A program made the position numbers and the translations under genes. A DNA stretch of 35,102 nt from CAZPWQ01 sp964590495 (lineage in GTDB: Bacteria; Bacteroidota; Rhodothermia; Balneolales; Balneolaceae). Of this stretch, positions 23,623 to 31,881 are shown in pieces. The stretch spans positions 1 to 35,102 of the forward strand of contig CAZPWQ010000022.1 of the NCBI GenBank assembly GCA_964590495.1, written 5' to 3'. The notes under the pieces are model-generated. The model was not told the origin of the DNA and ran no database searches. It saw only the letters and a list, made by a program, of their open reading frames with translations. Each line of letters starts with the position of its first letter. Position 1 is the first letter of the stretch.

Positions 23623-23655
23623 AGACCCGCAAAGTTTCTGAAACTTTGCGGGTCT
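23623..23655. repeat. 33-base perfect palindrome
   Basis: AGACCCGCAAAGTTTC, one T, then its exact complement GAAACTTTGCGGGTCT. It is followed on the plus strand by AAAAATAG rather than T residues, and on the minus strand by TTTATAAGG, so termination is possible only for minus-strand transcripts, where there is no gene. It cuts off repeat copy B. Confidence 0.85.
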
Positions 23656-24132
23656 AAAAATAGCATTCTCATCAACTTTTATTTTTTCCTTCTGCAATAA
23701 CCTTGCAAATTTTTGCTGCAATATTCTTACAATATTTGCAGAATTTTTAACCGGAAAAACTAATTATTTGGCCTATAAATGCTCCTTTCATATTTATAAT
23801 AGAAGTTTTCACAACTTTCGGATTTACTATTCGCCTCTTCTCGTTTTTTCTCAAAACCATTTCCCATAACAGGTAGCTCTGTATGCTTGAAATTTTTTAA
23901 TTCTCTTTTTCATTTTCTTATAAAAGTATTTTATAATATTTAAAATTTTTGATAAATATATTTAATTATTAATAATAAAAATAATTTATAGTTAAATAAT
24001 ATCGACCATATAGGATCTTTATATTAAAATATTCTTGTTATAGAAAGAGGAGCATGATAAATTAGGCATGAAATCGAACTGGTTATCAAAGTAACCTAAA
24101 TTTAATTTTCAGTTAAAACATCCAACTATAAC

Positions 24133-24792
24133 ATGAACTTTCATCGCAAAAACCCTAAAGCAGATCTTCGCTCTTATTATCCTGTCTTTTTTGAAGCCGG
24201 TTTAATTGTTGTTCTTTTGATCTTTATTGTCGCCGTTAAACTGGATATACCCAGTGATAAAGGCAACGCAGATCTCACCACGGAGCAGGAAGTCGTGCAA
24301 ATGGAAGAAATCATCCAAACACAACAGGAAGAAAAACCACCTCCGCCACCCCGGCCGCAGATTCCTGTCGAAGTACCTGATGATGAGATCGTCGAAGACG
24401 TAGAAATCAATCTTGATTCCGATATGAATCTGGATGATCCTCTGGCTATACCACCACCGCCCGAGGAGAAAGAGGAAGAAGAACATTTCTTTGTTTCTGT
24501 TGAGGAGATGCCTCAGCTCAAAGGAGGATTGGCATCAATTCAACAGTGCGTCAATTATCCTGAACAAGCACAAAGAGCTGGCATAGAAGGAAGGGTAATT
24601 GTCCAGTTTATTGTGAATGAAGAGGGCAGAGTTGAAGAAAATAACGCAAAAGTTGTACGCGGTATCGGCGGTGGTGCTGATGAGGAAGCCATTCGCTGTG
24701 TTAAAAAGGCTGAATTCAAACCGGGTATGCAAAGAGGACAGACAGTCAGAGTCCAATTCAGCTTGCCGGTTGTATACAATCTTACCAACTGA
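24133..24792 (+). CDS. TonB-family energy transducer
   Basis: TonB protein linking the inner-membrane proton-driven ExbB/ExbD motor to outer-membrane receptors. The 219-residue product has a short basic N-terminus, one transmembrane helix at about 19-37, a Pro/Glu-rich periplasmic spacer (68-115, including EEKPPPPPRPQIPVEVP), and a C-terminal TonB domain (about 125-219) with YPEQAQRAGIEGRVIVQFIV and the final VQFSLPVVYNL strand. C139 and C189 in the C-terminal domain could form a disulfide. ExbB and ExbD are not adjacent. A strong terminator directly follows, so it is monocistronic at its 3' end. Confidence 0.93.
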   Translation: MNFHRKNPKADLRSYYPVFFEAGLIVVLLIFIVAVKLDIPSDKGNADLTTEQEVVQMEEIIQTQQEEKPPPPPRPQIPVEVPDDEIVEDVEINLDSDMNLDDPLAIPPPPEEKEEEEHFFVSVEEMPQLKGGLASIQQCVNYPEQAQRAGIEGRVIVQFIVNEEGRVEENNAKVVRGIGGGADEEAIRCVKKAEFKPGMQRGQTVRVQFSLPVVYNLTN

Positions 24793-24814
24793 TTTATATT
24801 ATACATCGGAGAGT

Positions 24815-24855
24815 AAAGCGTGATCAGGATCCCCTTACCTGATCACGCTTTTTTT
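24815..24855 (+). terminator. Strong intrinsic terminator after tonB-family gene
   Basis: AAAGCGTGATCAGG (24815-24828) pairs perfectly with CCTGATCACGCTTT (24838-24851), a 14-bp stem with a 9-base loop, running into seven T residues (24849-24855). It lies 22 bases after the TonB stop codon. Confidence 0.95.
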
Positions 24856-25065
24856 ATTTGATCCTTTCTACGTAAAAAATGAAATGTCTGCAGATGAGAC
24901 ATCGGAGCCCTGAATTTATTACTCCTTACTCATTAAGCATCACGTATTCATTTTGATCTAATGCCATTTATTGTGATCTTTCACGCTTGCTTTAAGAAAC
25001 TTTTTTGCAGTCACTTTTTTTTAGTCTTTGTACCTCGCAATTTTAAATGATTAATCTGACTACCG

Positions 25066-26820
25066 ATGGCCAGAGTTGAAGTAGAAATGCCCCAAATGGG
25101 TGAATCGGTGATGGAAGGCACCGTCATCGAATGGACCAAAAAAGTAGGCGATAGTGTCGAAGAGGATGAAACTCTTCTGGAAATTGCCACTGACAAGGTC
25201 GACACCGAAGTTCCCTCCCCCGAAGCCGGGATCCTCATTGAAATTTTAGCAGAAGAAGGTGATACTATTGAGGTGGGCCAGGCTATAGCTGTGATCGAAA
25301 CAGATCCCGGTGCAGCGGATGTCTCTGAAGGCGGCAGCGGGGAATCCGCGAAAGAGACTTCCGGAGAAGAGGTTAAAGCAGAAGAAACCAAGGAGGAGCC
25401 GGAACCTGTAACAGCGGAGGTGGAAACGGATACTGCCGAAACCGCCGGTGACGAAGGCGAACGCATTGAAATAAAAATGCCGAAGATGGGTGAATCGGTG
25501 ATGGAGGGTACTGTCATCGAATGGGCCAAATCGGTCGGTGATGAAGTTGAGGAGGATGAAACATTACTCGAAATATCGACTGACAAGGTTGATACGGAAG
25601 TACCTTCTCCGCAGGCGGGAACCCTGGTTGAGATTTTAGTTGAAGAAGGTGACACCGTGGAAGTGGGGCAGACCATAGCCATTATTGCCACAGGAAAAGC
25701 TGCCGCAGCCAAACCCGCCGCACAAAAGCAGGATGTTGCAAAAGAAAAAGAAACTGAAAAACAGAAAGAGCCGGTTGCTCAAGAGGCGTCGGGTAGCAAC
25801 GGACAACCAACGGGCGGAACAGAACCACAACGTATAGGCAGTGACGGACGTTTTTATTCGCCTCTGGTGCGTTCTATTGCCAAAGAGGAAGGTATTTCGC
25901 AGGAAGAGTTGGAAAGTATTGAAGGATCGGGCCAGGGTGGACGCGTTTCCAAAGAGGATGTTTTGAACTATCTTGAGGAGCGAAAAACCCAAAAGGCAGC
26001 CGCTGAAACGGCACCTGCAACAGGTAAAAGAGAACCGGTGGAAGGTGAACAGCGATCTATTTCAGCGGGTGAACTCGATATCCAGCGACCATCCCAAAAT
26101 ACGGAAATAATCAAGATGGACCGTATGCGGAAGATGATCGCCGAGCATATGGTCCGGTCAAAACAAACATCCGCCCATGTTACCACTTTCTCTGAGGTTG
26201 ATGTTACGAACCTGGTGAAATGGCGGGAAGCCAATAAAGATAAATTCCGGGAGCGTGCAGGGGTTAAGCTGACTTTCACACCGCTGTTTATTGAAAAGAT
26301 TATCCAGGCTATTCGCGAATTTCCGCTCATCAACAGTTCGGTCGATACTGAAAACGACCAGATCATTCTGAAACGGGATATCAATTTCGGACTGGCAGTT
26401 GCGCTGGGCGAGGGGGGCAAAGGCGGACTTATTGTTCCCGTGATAAAGCAGGCACAGGATAAAAACCTTGTTGGACTGGCAAAATCAGTGAGCGATCTGG
26501 CCGAAAAAGCCCGTACAAAAAACCTGAATCCTGACGACCTGGTCGGCGGTACAATTACTCTTACAAATTATGGAAGTGTTGGTAATCTCATGGGTACACC
26601 TATCATCAATCAACCGCAGGTGGCTATTATCGGAACCGGTGCCATTGAAAAGCGTCCGGTCGTGCGCGAAACCTCAGAAGGCGATGTTATTGCGATCCGC
26701 CATATGATGTATCTATCGATGAGTTATGATCACCGTATTGTTGACGGTGCACATGGCGGGGCATTCCTGAATCGTGTAAAGGAACTGCTGCAGGGATTCG
26801 ATTCTGATCGTGCCGTATAA
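25066..26820 (+). CDS. 2-oxo acid dehydrogenase E2 component with two lipoyl domains
   Basis: Dihydrolipoamide acyltransferase, the core of a 2-oxo acid dehydrogenase complex, 584 residues. Lipoyl domain 1 is 1-80 with lipoyl-lysine K44 in ATDKVDTEV. An acidic linker follows, then lipoyl domain 2 at about 132-210 with K174 in STDKVDTEV. The E3/E1-binding domain is about 262-305 (YSPLVRSIAKEEGI). The acyltransferase domain is about 335-584 with catalytic H556 and D560 in YDHRIVDGAHGG. The two lipoyl domains are close in DNA as well as protein, so they arose by duplication. E1 and E3 are not beside it. Whether it serves 2-oxoglutarate, branched-chain acids or pyruvate cannot be settled here. 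Confidence 0.94.
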   Translation: MARVEVEMPQMGESVMEGTVIEWTKKVGDSVEEDETLLEIATDKVDTEVPSPEAGILIEILAEEGDTIEVGQAIAVIETDPGAADVSEGGSGESAKETSGEEVKAEETKEEPEPVTAEVETDTAETAGDEGERIEIKMPKMGESVMEGTVIEWAKSVGDEVEEDETLLEISTDKVDTEVPSPQAGTLVEILVEEGDTVEVGQTIAIIATGKAAAAKPAAQKQDVAKEKETEKQKEPVAQEASGSNGQPTGGTEPQRIGSDGRFYSPLVRSIAKEEGISQEELESIEGSGQGGRVSKEDVLNYLEERKTQKAAAETAPATGKREPVEGEQRSISAGELDIQRPSQNTEIIKMDRMRKMIAEHMVRSKQTSAHVTTFSEVDVTNLVKWREANKDKFRERAGVKLTFTPLFIEKIIQAIREFPLINSSVDTENDQIILKRDINFGLAVALGEGGKGGLIVPVIKQAQDKNLVGLAKSVSDLAEKARTKNLNPDDLVGGTITLTNYGSVGNLMGTPIINQPQVAIIGTGAIEKRPVVRETSEGDVIAIRHMMYLSMSYDHRIVDGAHGGAFLNRVKELLQGFDSDRAV

Positions 26821-26991
26821 AGTCCTGCTTTTCTTGAGAAAGCGGTAAAATCATTAGCTCGAATTTTTCACCTTCTATAACCAGGCTTAAGCCTTTTATT
26901 ATTAATAACTTAACTCAGCCTTAAATAAAAATTTGTGAGTAATCCGGGTTTAGGGGCTAATTAGGGTATCTTCCTTCTTCTTGAACATTTT

Positions 26992-27852
26992 ATGGAAGCC
27001 ATACGAACTATTAAAGACATACGGGCGAAGGTGAATGCCTTCAAGAGCGAGGGCAAATCCATAGGCTTTGTACCTACAATGGGTGCCCTGCATGAGGGAC
27101 ACCTTTCGCTGTTCAGTCTCGCTAAAAAAAATGCCGATGTCGTCATAGTTTCCATTTATGTGAACCCGGAACAATTTGGTCCTGATGAAGACTTCAATAA
27201 ATATCCCCGGCAGCTCAAAGAGGACCTGGAAAAGTGCAAAGAGGAAGGGATAGCTGCTGTTTTTGCACCTGTCGATGAAATGATGTATCCCTCCAAAAAT
27301 TATCTCAACATTGAAATAGATGAGTTGAACAAATATATGGACGGAGGATCCCGCCCCGGTTTTTTTGAGGGTATTCTTCTCGTGGTAAATAAATTGTTTA
27401 ATATCATTGAACCCGATTATGCCGTTTTCGGACAAAAGGATATTCAACAGTTCCGCATTCTTCAGCAGATGGTGATGGAATTTAATCATAATGTTACTTT
27501 GTTGATGGGACCTATACAACGAGCCAACGACGGACTGGCCCTCAGCAGTCGGAATGCTTATCTTGATGCAGAGCAGCGAACACTGGCTCCCGGTTTATAC
27601 CGGACACTGCGCTATATCGAAAAGCAGATAGCAGGTGGCGTAAAGAATGTATCTCTTTTACTGGATCATCAGAAAAGAGAACTTGAGGAAAAAGGTTTCA
27701 AAATTGATTATCTTAATGTGTTTTCATTTGATAAGATGATGCCGGTAAAAGAATTGGAACCGGATAACAAATATATTTTAGCCGGAGCCGTTTATCTCGG
27801 AGAGACACGACTCATTGACAATATTATTATTGATAAGCAGATTGAATCATGA
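26992..27852 (+). CDS. panC: Pantothenate synthetase PanC
   Basis: Joins pantoate and beta-alanine using ATP, via a pantoyl-adenylate, in pantothenate and CoA synthesis. The 286-residue product has the nucleotidyltransferase HxGH motif H34-E-G-H37 after PTMGAL, N58 and Q61 in VNPEQFG, K149 and Q153 in FGQKDIQQ, and the KMSKS-equivalent SSRN at 185-188. One family position is altered: the near-invariant RPGHF is RPGFF (F124 for His), and the next stretch reads EGILLVV. Other active-site residues are present, so it is probably functional. It overlaps panD by 4 bases (ATGA). Confidence 0.95.
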   Translation: MEAIRTIKDIRAKVNAFKSEGKSIGFVPTMGALHEGHLSLFSLAKKNADVVIVSIYVNPEQFGPDEDFNKYPRQLKEDLEKCKEEGIAAVFAPVDEMMYPSKNYLNIEIDELNKYMDGGSRPGFFEGILLVVNKLFNIIEPDYAVFGQKDIQQFRILQQMVMEFNHNVTLLMGPIQRANDGLALSSRNAYLDAEQRTLAPGLYRTLRYIEKQIAGGVKNVSLLLDHQKRELEEKGFKIDYLNVFSFDKMMPVKELEPDNKYILAGAVYLGETRLIDNIIIDKQIES

Positions 27853-28271
27853 AACTGACGATGTTTAAATCGAAATTGCACCAGATGAAGGTTACTGAAG
27901 CAAATCTTCATTATGAAGGTAGCATTACTATTGACCGGGAGTTACTTGATGCGGCAGGAATTCTGCCCTACGAGAAGGTACAGGTGCTTAATATAACCAA
28001 CGGTTCGAGGTTGGAAACCTATACCATTTCCGGTGAAGCCGGATCAAGAGTTTGCTGCCTGAATGGAGCAGCGGCACGTCTCACACAAGTCGATGATCGT
28101 ATTATTGTTATTGCATATGCTGAAATGACACCTGAGGAAGCAAAAAACCACAAACCCAAAGTTATCATTGTAGATGAAAATAATGATCCTAAAAGGGTTG
28201 TTAATGAGACAGAATATGCTGAAAAATACGACCTTGAAACCGGATTGGTTGATAATTCGGTAGTGGATTAA
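27849..28271 (+). CDS. panD: Aspartate 1-decarboxylase PanD
   Basis: Pyruvoyl-dependent enzyme that makes beta-alanine from aspartate, supplying the partner substrate for PanC. The 140-residue proenzyme has the self-cleavage site G24-S25 in HYEGSITIDREL; S25 becomes the pyruvoyl group. K9 lies in MFKSKLH, and a Tyr in the TYTISGE block (57-63) is expected near the active site. The C-terminal end (VDNSVVD) is about 15 residues longer and more acidic than in most PanD proteins. The start overlaps the panC stop as ATGA, so the two products are made together. panB is not present. Confidence 0.96.
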   Translation: MKLTMFKSKLHQMKVTEANLHYEGSITIDRELLDAAGILPYEKVQVLNITNGSRLETYTISGEAGSRVCCLNGAAARLTQVDDRIIVIAYAEMTPEEAKNHKPKVIIVDENNDPKRVVNETEYAEKYDLETGLVDNSVVD

Positions 28272-28335
28272 ACCGGCAGGAATAATTATGCCCACCAGTA
28301 CCAGTTCTTAACCGTACACTTTTTTTCTCCCCTGG

Positions 28336-28753
28336 TGTCATTCTGAGCAAGGGACGGTGGTTTTTCCGTCCCGCTGCCGAAGAATCNNNNNNNNNNNNNN
28401 NNNNNNNNNNNNNNNNNNNNNNNNNNNNNNNNNNNNNNNNNNNNNNNNNNNNNNNNNNNNNNNNNNNNNNNNNNNNNNNNNNNNNNCCGGTTTACTGTTT
28501 AGTGTCTCAGGATGACAGGTTCTGATGCAGGTGTCTGTGGTAAATGACCTGGAATAAGTGAGCAGGGCTTTATTTAAAACCTTCTCTCCCTCTGGTGTCA
28601 TTCTGAGCAAGGGACGGTGGTTTTTCCGTCCCGCTGCCGAAGAATCTCGTGGATGGGGCTGGAGCCTTTGTTCAGTCTGGTTGCTGTGAAAGGGAGATCC
28701 TTCGACTGGCACACTGGCTGCCCCGGTTTACTGTTTAGTGTCTCAGGATGACA
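28336..28753 (+). repeat. Tandem pair of TGTCATTCTGAG inverted-end repeats (copies C and D)
   Basis: Copy D (28596-28753, 158 bases) is complete: TGTCATTCTGAGC... GAAGAATCTCG ... GGAGATCCTTCGACTGG ... GTCTCAGGATGACA. Copy C (28336-28517) has the same start and end but its middle is replaced by 100 N. Left flanks are identical over at least 50 bases, and right flanks, including GCAGGTGTCTGTGGT, are nearly identical. The spacer GTGAGCAGGGCTTTATTT matches the one at 23.5 kb. Confidence 0.85.
28387..28486. other. Assembly gap (100 N)
   Basis: Exactly 100 undetermined bases, a standard scaffold filler. It falls inside repeat copy C, the likely reason the assembly broke here. Confidence 0.98.
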
Positions 28754-29093
28754 GGTTCTGATGCAGGTGTCTGTGGTGAATGACCTGGAATAAGTAAGCA
28801 TCGGGACAGGCGGAATGACAGGTGGGGGTAGTAGCAAAAAAAGAAAATGTAAAAACATATTAGAACTCCACTCACCTTGTAACACTATATCAAATGATGC
28901 GTGTAGTTAACCCAGTTTAGAATATCTTAATCTTTACTGGATACTTTTAATTACATATTATCGTTATAGTAGCATCTTAAACATTATTACTGAAAAATGT
29001 TGGAATAAGCTGATTCAATTTTGCTTCAATATTAGTCTGTATGTTCATTCATCCTTAGCGGATTCTTAACTGTTTATAACAAGCATCGTTACA

Positions 29094-30476
29094 ATGCAAA
29101 AAAAATATTTATATCTGGGAGCCGGCATAATTGCCATTTTAGTTTTTTGGTACGCCTTTGGATCTTCTTCGGCAGAATCGGCCGAAATTTTTGTAACTCC
29201 GAAAAAAGGTGAGTTTGAAGTCACAGTTACCACAACCGGAGAACTGCGGGCTAAAAATTCCACAAGCATCCGCGGTCCGGATGGTATTCGTGAATTCCGG
29301 ATATATAATGTCACTATTCAGCGTCTGGTACCTGAAGGCACTGTAGTTAATAAAGGAGATTTTGTGGCTGAGCTCGACAGATCTGAAATTTCAAGCAGTT
29401 TGCAGGATGCCCAGCTTGAACTCGAAGAAGCTCAGTCGCAGTATGAACTGGCGCAGCTCGACAGTTCACTGACTCTTTCGGAGGCACGCGATAATCTCAT
29501 CAATCTTGAATATGCTCTTGAGGAATATGAGATCGCCGTTGAGCAATCCCAGTATGAATCTCCGGCCACACAGCGTCAGGCCCAGATTAACCTTGAGCGC
29601 GCACAACGGGAGTTTGCCCAGGCTCAAAAAAACTATAAAACACGGGTCAGGCAGGCAGAAGCTACACTTCGTGAAATTGAAACCGATTTGAAACAGGAAA
29701 AGCGGGAATTAGACCGGATACGCGAGGTCATGGATCGTTTTACCATCTATGCACCCGAGAACGGCATGGTCATCTATAAACGTAACAGGGATGGTACAAA
29801 AGTTACAGAAGGAAGTAACATAAGTGCATGGGATCCTGTCGTTGCGGAATTGCCCGATTTCAGCGTAATGGAATCGGTTACCTTTGTCAATGAAGTGGAC
29901 ATTCAGAAAATGTCTGTGGGTCAAAAAGCAGATATAGGGCTGGATGCCATGCCTGAAAAAGAGCTGACAGGCGAAGTTACTGAAGTGGCAAATATTGGCG
30001 AGCAACGTCCTAATTCAAATTCAAAGGTATTCCAGGTTATGATCCGCGTTAACGAATCGGACAATTCTCTGCGTCCGGCGATGACAACCAGTAATCTTAT
30101 TTATGTTGAGTCTCTCGATGAAGCACTCTATGTTCCGCTCGAAACAATTCATTCTGTTGATTCACTGAGTTTTGTTTTTAAAAGGGATGGACTGGAGACT
30201 GTTATGCAGCAGGTTATTCTCGGAATTATGAATGATAATGATGTCGTGATAAAAGAAGGTCTCACCGGTGATGACCGTATCTATTTTTCGATGCCCGCCG
30301 ATACAGCCGGGATCCGGAAAATAAGACTTCCGGAAGAAATACTTGAAAATTACAGGGATGAAGATATCAAACTCGATCTTGAAGCAGAGCAGCAGGAGGA
30401 GATTATTGAACAGGAGCCGGATAGTCTTAATCGAAATAGGGACCAAGAAAGACCGCAAGGGAACAGACGTAATTAA
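29094..30476 (+). CDS. HlyD/MacA-type periplasmic adaptor of an export system
   Basis: Membrane-fusion protein linking an inner-membrane permease to an outer-membrane TolC channel, 460 residues. One N-terminal membrane anchor lies at about 5-22. A beta-barrel/lipoyl half follows (GTVVNKGDFVAELD at about 82-95). A long coiled-coil hairpin spans about 98-215, rich in Glu, Gln and Arg. The second lipoyl half is near 218-232 (RFTIYAPENGMVIYKRN), followed by beta-barrel and membrane-proximal domains. The last 50 residues are acidic and Arg/Gln-rich, an uncommon tail. The permease gene follows after 37 bases and a TolC gene after that, which defines a tripartite system. The substrate is unknown. 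Confidence 0.9.
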   Translation: MQKKYLYLGAGIIAILVFWYAFGSSSAESAEIFVTPKKGEFEVTVTTTGELRAKNSTSIRGPDGIREFRIYNVTIQRLVPEGTVVNKGDFVAELDRSEISSSLQDAQLELEEAQSQYELAQLDSSLTLSEARDNLINLEYALEEYEIAVEQSQYESPATQRQAQINLERAQREFAQAQKNYKTRVRQAEATLREIETDLKQEKRELDRIREVMDRFTIYAPENGMVIYKRNRDGTKVTEGSNISAWDPVVAELPDFSVMESVTFVNEVDIQKMSVGQKADIGLDAMPEKELTGEVTEVANIGEQRPNSNSKVFQVMIRVNESDNSLRPAMTTSNLIYVESLDEALYVPLETIHSVDSLSFVFKRDGLETVMQQVILGIMNDNDVVIKEGLTGDDRIYFSMPADTAGIRKIRLPEEILENYRDEDIKLDLEAEQQEEIIEQEPDSLNRNRDQERPQGNRRN

Positions 30477-30513
30477 ATTCAGCTGAAAAATAGCTCAATA
30501 AGAGGATACTGCT

Positions 30514-31881
30514 TTGTTACAAAAGTTTATTTATAATTTTGATATTGCACTTGATGCCATCCGGCAAAATAAAATGCGCTCCTTTCTCACTTCTCTGGGA
30601 ATAATTTTCGGCGTTGCTTCCGTCATCGCAATGCTGGCGATAGGCCGGGGTGCCCAGCAGGAAGTCTTGCAACAGATGCAGTTGCTAGGCACAAATAACA
30701 TTATTATCGAGCCTGTGGCACAGCAGGTAGAAGGTCAGGTCAGGGAAACGAATTTGGATGGAACGGAAAAAAGGCGCTATTCCCCCGGACTAACCCTGGA
30801 AGATATGTATAGCATTCAGGACCGGATTCCCCAGGTTGAGCATGTAAGCCCGGAAATTGTTTTTGAAACTTCTTTTATCAGAGACGGACGCATGCGAAGC
30901 GGCAAACTGGTGGGGGTGAACCAGCGATATTTTCAGATTAATAATTTTGAAATGCAGGAGGGAAAGGAATTTACCGATATACAGATAAGTGAGTCAGAAC
31001 CGGTGTGTATTATCGGGAACGGCATCAGAAGCCGATTCTTTTCGGGGGAAAATCCCATAGGTAAAAAAATTAAGGCCGGTGATCTTTGGCTGACGGTGGT
31101 CGGTGTATTAAAAGAGAGGGAAATAACCACCGAAAATATTCAGAACCTTGGCATTCGTAATTATAACATGGATATTTATACTCCCGTAACGACAGCTCTT
31201 TTGCGGTATAAAAACCGTGCCGTTGTCACAGAAAGGGATATACAGATGGCAATTGCCAGTAATAATTCCAATAACAATCCCAACAATAATTCCGAAGAAA
31301 ATTCAAACGGCAGCTCAGCCGAAGAAAATTATCATCAGATCGATAAAATGATCGTTCGGGTCAGCGACACCGGCTATAGCGTACCACTTGCGGATATCAT
31401 CAGACGCATGCTCGAAAGGCGCCATAATTTTGTGATTGATTTTGAAGTTATTGTACCGGAATTGCTTCTCCAGCAGGAACGGCGCACCCAGGAAATTTTT
31501 AATATTGTTTTATCTTCGATCGCTTCTATTTCGTTGCTGGTGGGGGGGATTGGAATTATGAATATTATGCTTGCCTCGGTTGTTGAACGTTTTCGCGAAA
31601 TAGGTACACGCCGTGCCGTAGGTGCCCATAAAAGAGATATCCACCTGCAATTTCTAACCGAAGCCCTTGCAATAAGTATATCCGGCGGAGTTATCGGAAT
31701 TATTGTAGGAATCGCTTTCAGTTATGTTATAGAACTGACGGCGGGTATTGTTACCATGGTAACCATGTCATCTATACTCTTATCATTTGGCGTGGCGATG
31801 TCCATCGGTGTTGTCTTTGGATTTTTCCCGGCACGTCGCGCAGCAGAACAGGATCCTGTACACGCTTTACGCCATGAATAA
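30514..31881 (+). CDS. MacB/FtsX-type ABC transporter permease
   Basis: Permease subunit of a MacB-type (type VII) ABC system, 455 residues. TM1 is about 20-45 (RSFLTSLGIIFGVASVIAMLAIG). A periplasmic MacB core domain spans about 50-325, and three helices lie at about 330-355, 380-405 and 415-440, with the FtsX signature GGIGIMNIMLASVVERFREIGTRRAVGA between. It starts at TTG 30514, backed by AGAGGA at 30501-30506; there is no earlier in-frame ATG and M21 would cut TM1. Residues 250-269 are an Asn/Ser/Glu-rich insert in the periplasmic domain. No ATPase domain is fused, and none is encoded in the operon. The 3' end overlaps the TolC gene by 8 bases. Confidence 0.9.
   Translation: MLQKFIYNFDIALDAIRQNKMRSFLTSLGIIFGVASVIAMLAIGRGAQQEVLQQMQLLGTNNIIIEPVAQQVEGQVRETNLDGTEKRRYSPGLTLEDMYSIQDRIPQVEHVSPEIVFETSFIRDGRMRSGKLVGVNQRYFQINNFEMQEGKEFTDIQISESEPVCIIGNGIRSRFFSGENPIGKKIKAGDLWLTVVGVLKEREITTENIQNLGIRNYNMDIYTPVTTALLRYKNRAVVTERDIQMAIASNNSNNNPNNNSEENSNGSSAEENYHQIDKMIVRVSDTGYSVPLADIIRRMLERRHNFVIDFEVIVPELLLQQERRTQEIFNIVLSSIASISLLVGGIGIMNIMLASVVERFREIGTRRAVGAHKRDIHLQFLTEALAISISGGVIGIIVGIAFSYVIELTAGIVTMVTMSSILLSFGVAMSIGVVFGFFPARRAAEQDPVHALRHE

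Larger units (their letters stand above)
23245..24132. other. Long gene-free region: tandem repeats then AT-rich DNA
   Basis: 888 bases with no credible CDS. The first 400 hold two tandem inverted-end repeats and a 33-base palindrome, annotated separately. From about 23660 to 24130 the DNA is very AT-rich, with a small near-palindrome around TGCAATATT/AATATTTGCA (about 23718-23741). It probably contains the tonB-family gene promoter, but I could not find a convincing TTG/TAnnTTTG pair. Confidence 0.6.
28272..29093. other. Gene-free region with repeats and assembly gap
   Basis: 822 bases without a credible CDS. 28336-28753 is a tandem repeat pair interrupted by the N gap. From about 28800 to 29093 the sequence is AT-rich and must hold the promoter for the export operon, but no clear TTG/TAnnTTTG pair was found. 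Confidence 0.6.

Noticed and set aside
25011..25712. Ser/Thr-rich minus-strand frame of 233 codons opposite the E2 gene
   Set aside because: It mirrors the Glu/Asp-rich lipoyl domains. Its own duplicated pattern is explained by the lipoyl duplication on the plus strand.
23284..28753. CRISPR array
   Set aside because: Repeat units are about 155 bases, only two per locus, with internal inverted ends. There are no short regular spacers and no cas genes.
31787..31873. Upstream extension of the TolC frame
   Set aside because: It would overlap the permease by 95 bases and destroy the signal peptide. The ATG at 31874 fits both the leader and the operon overlap.
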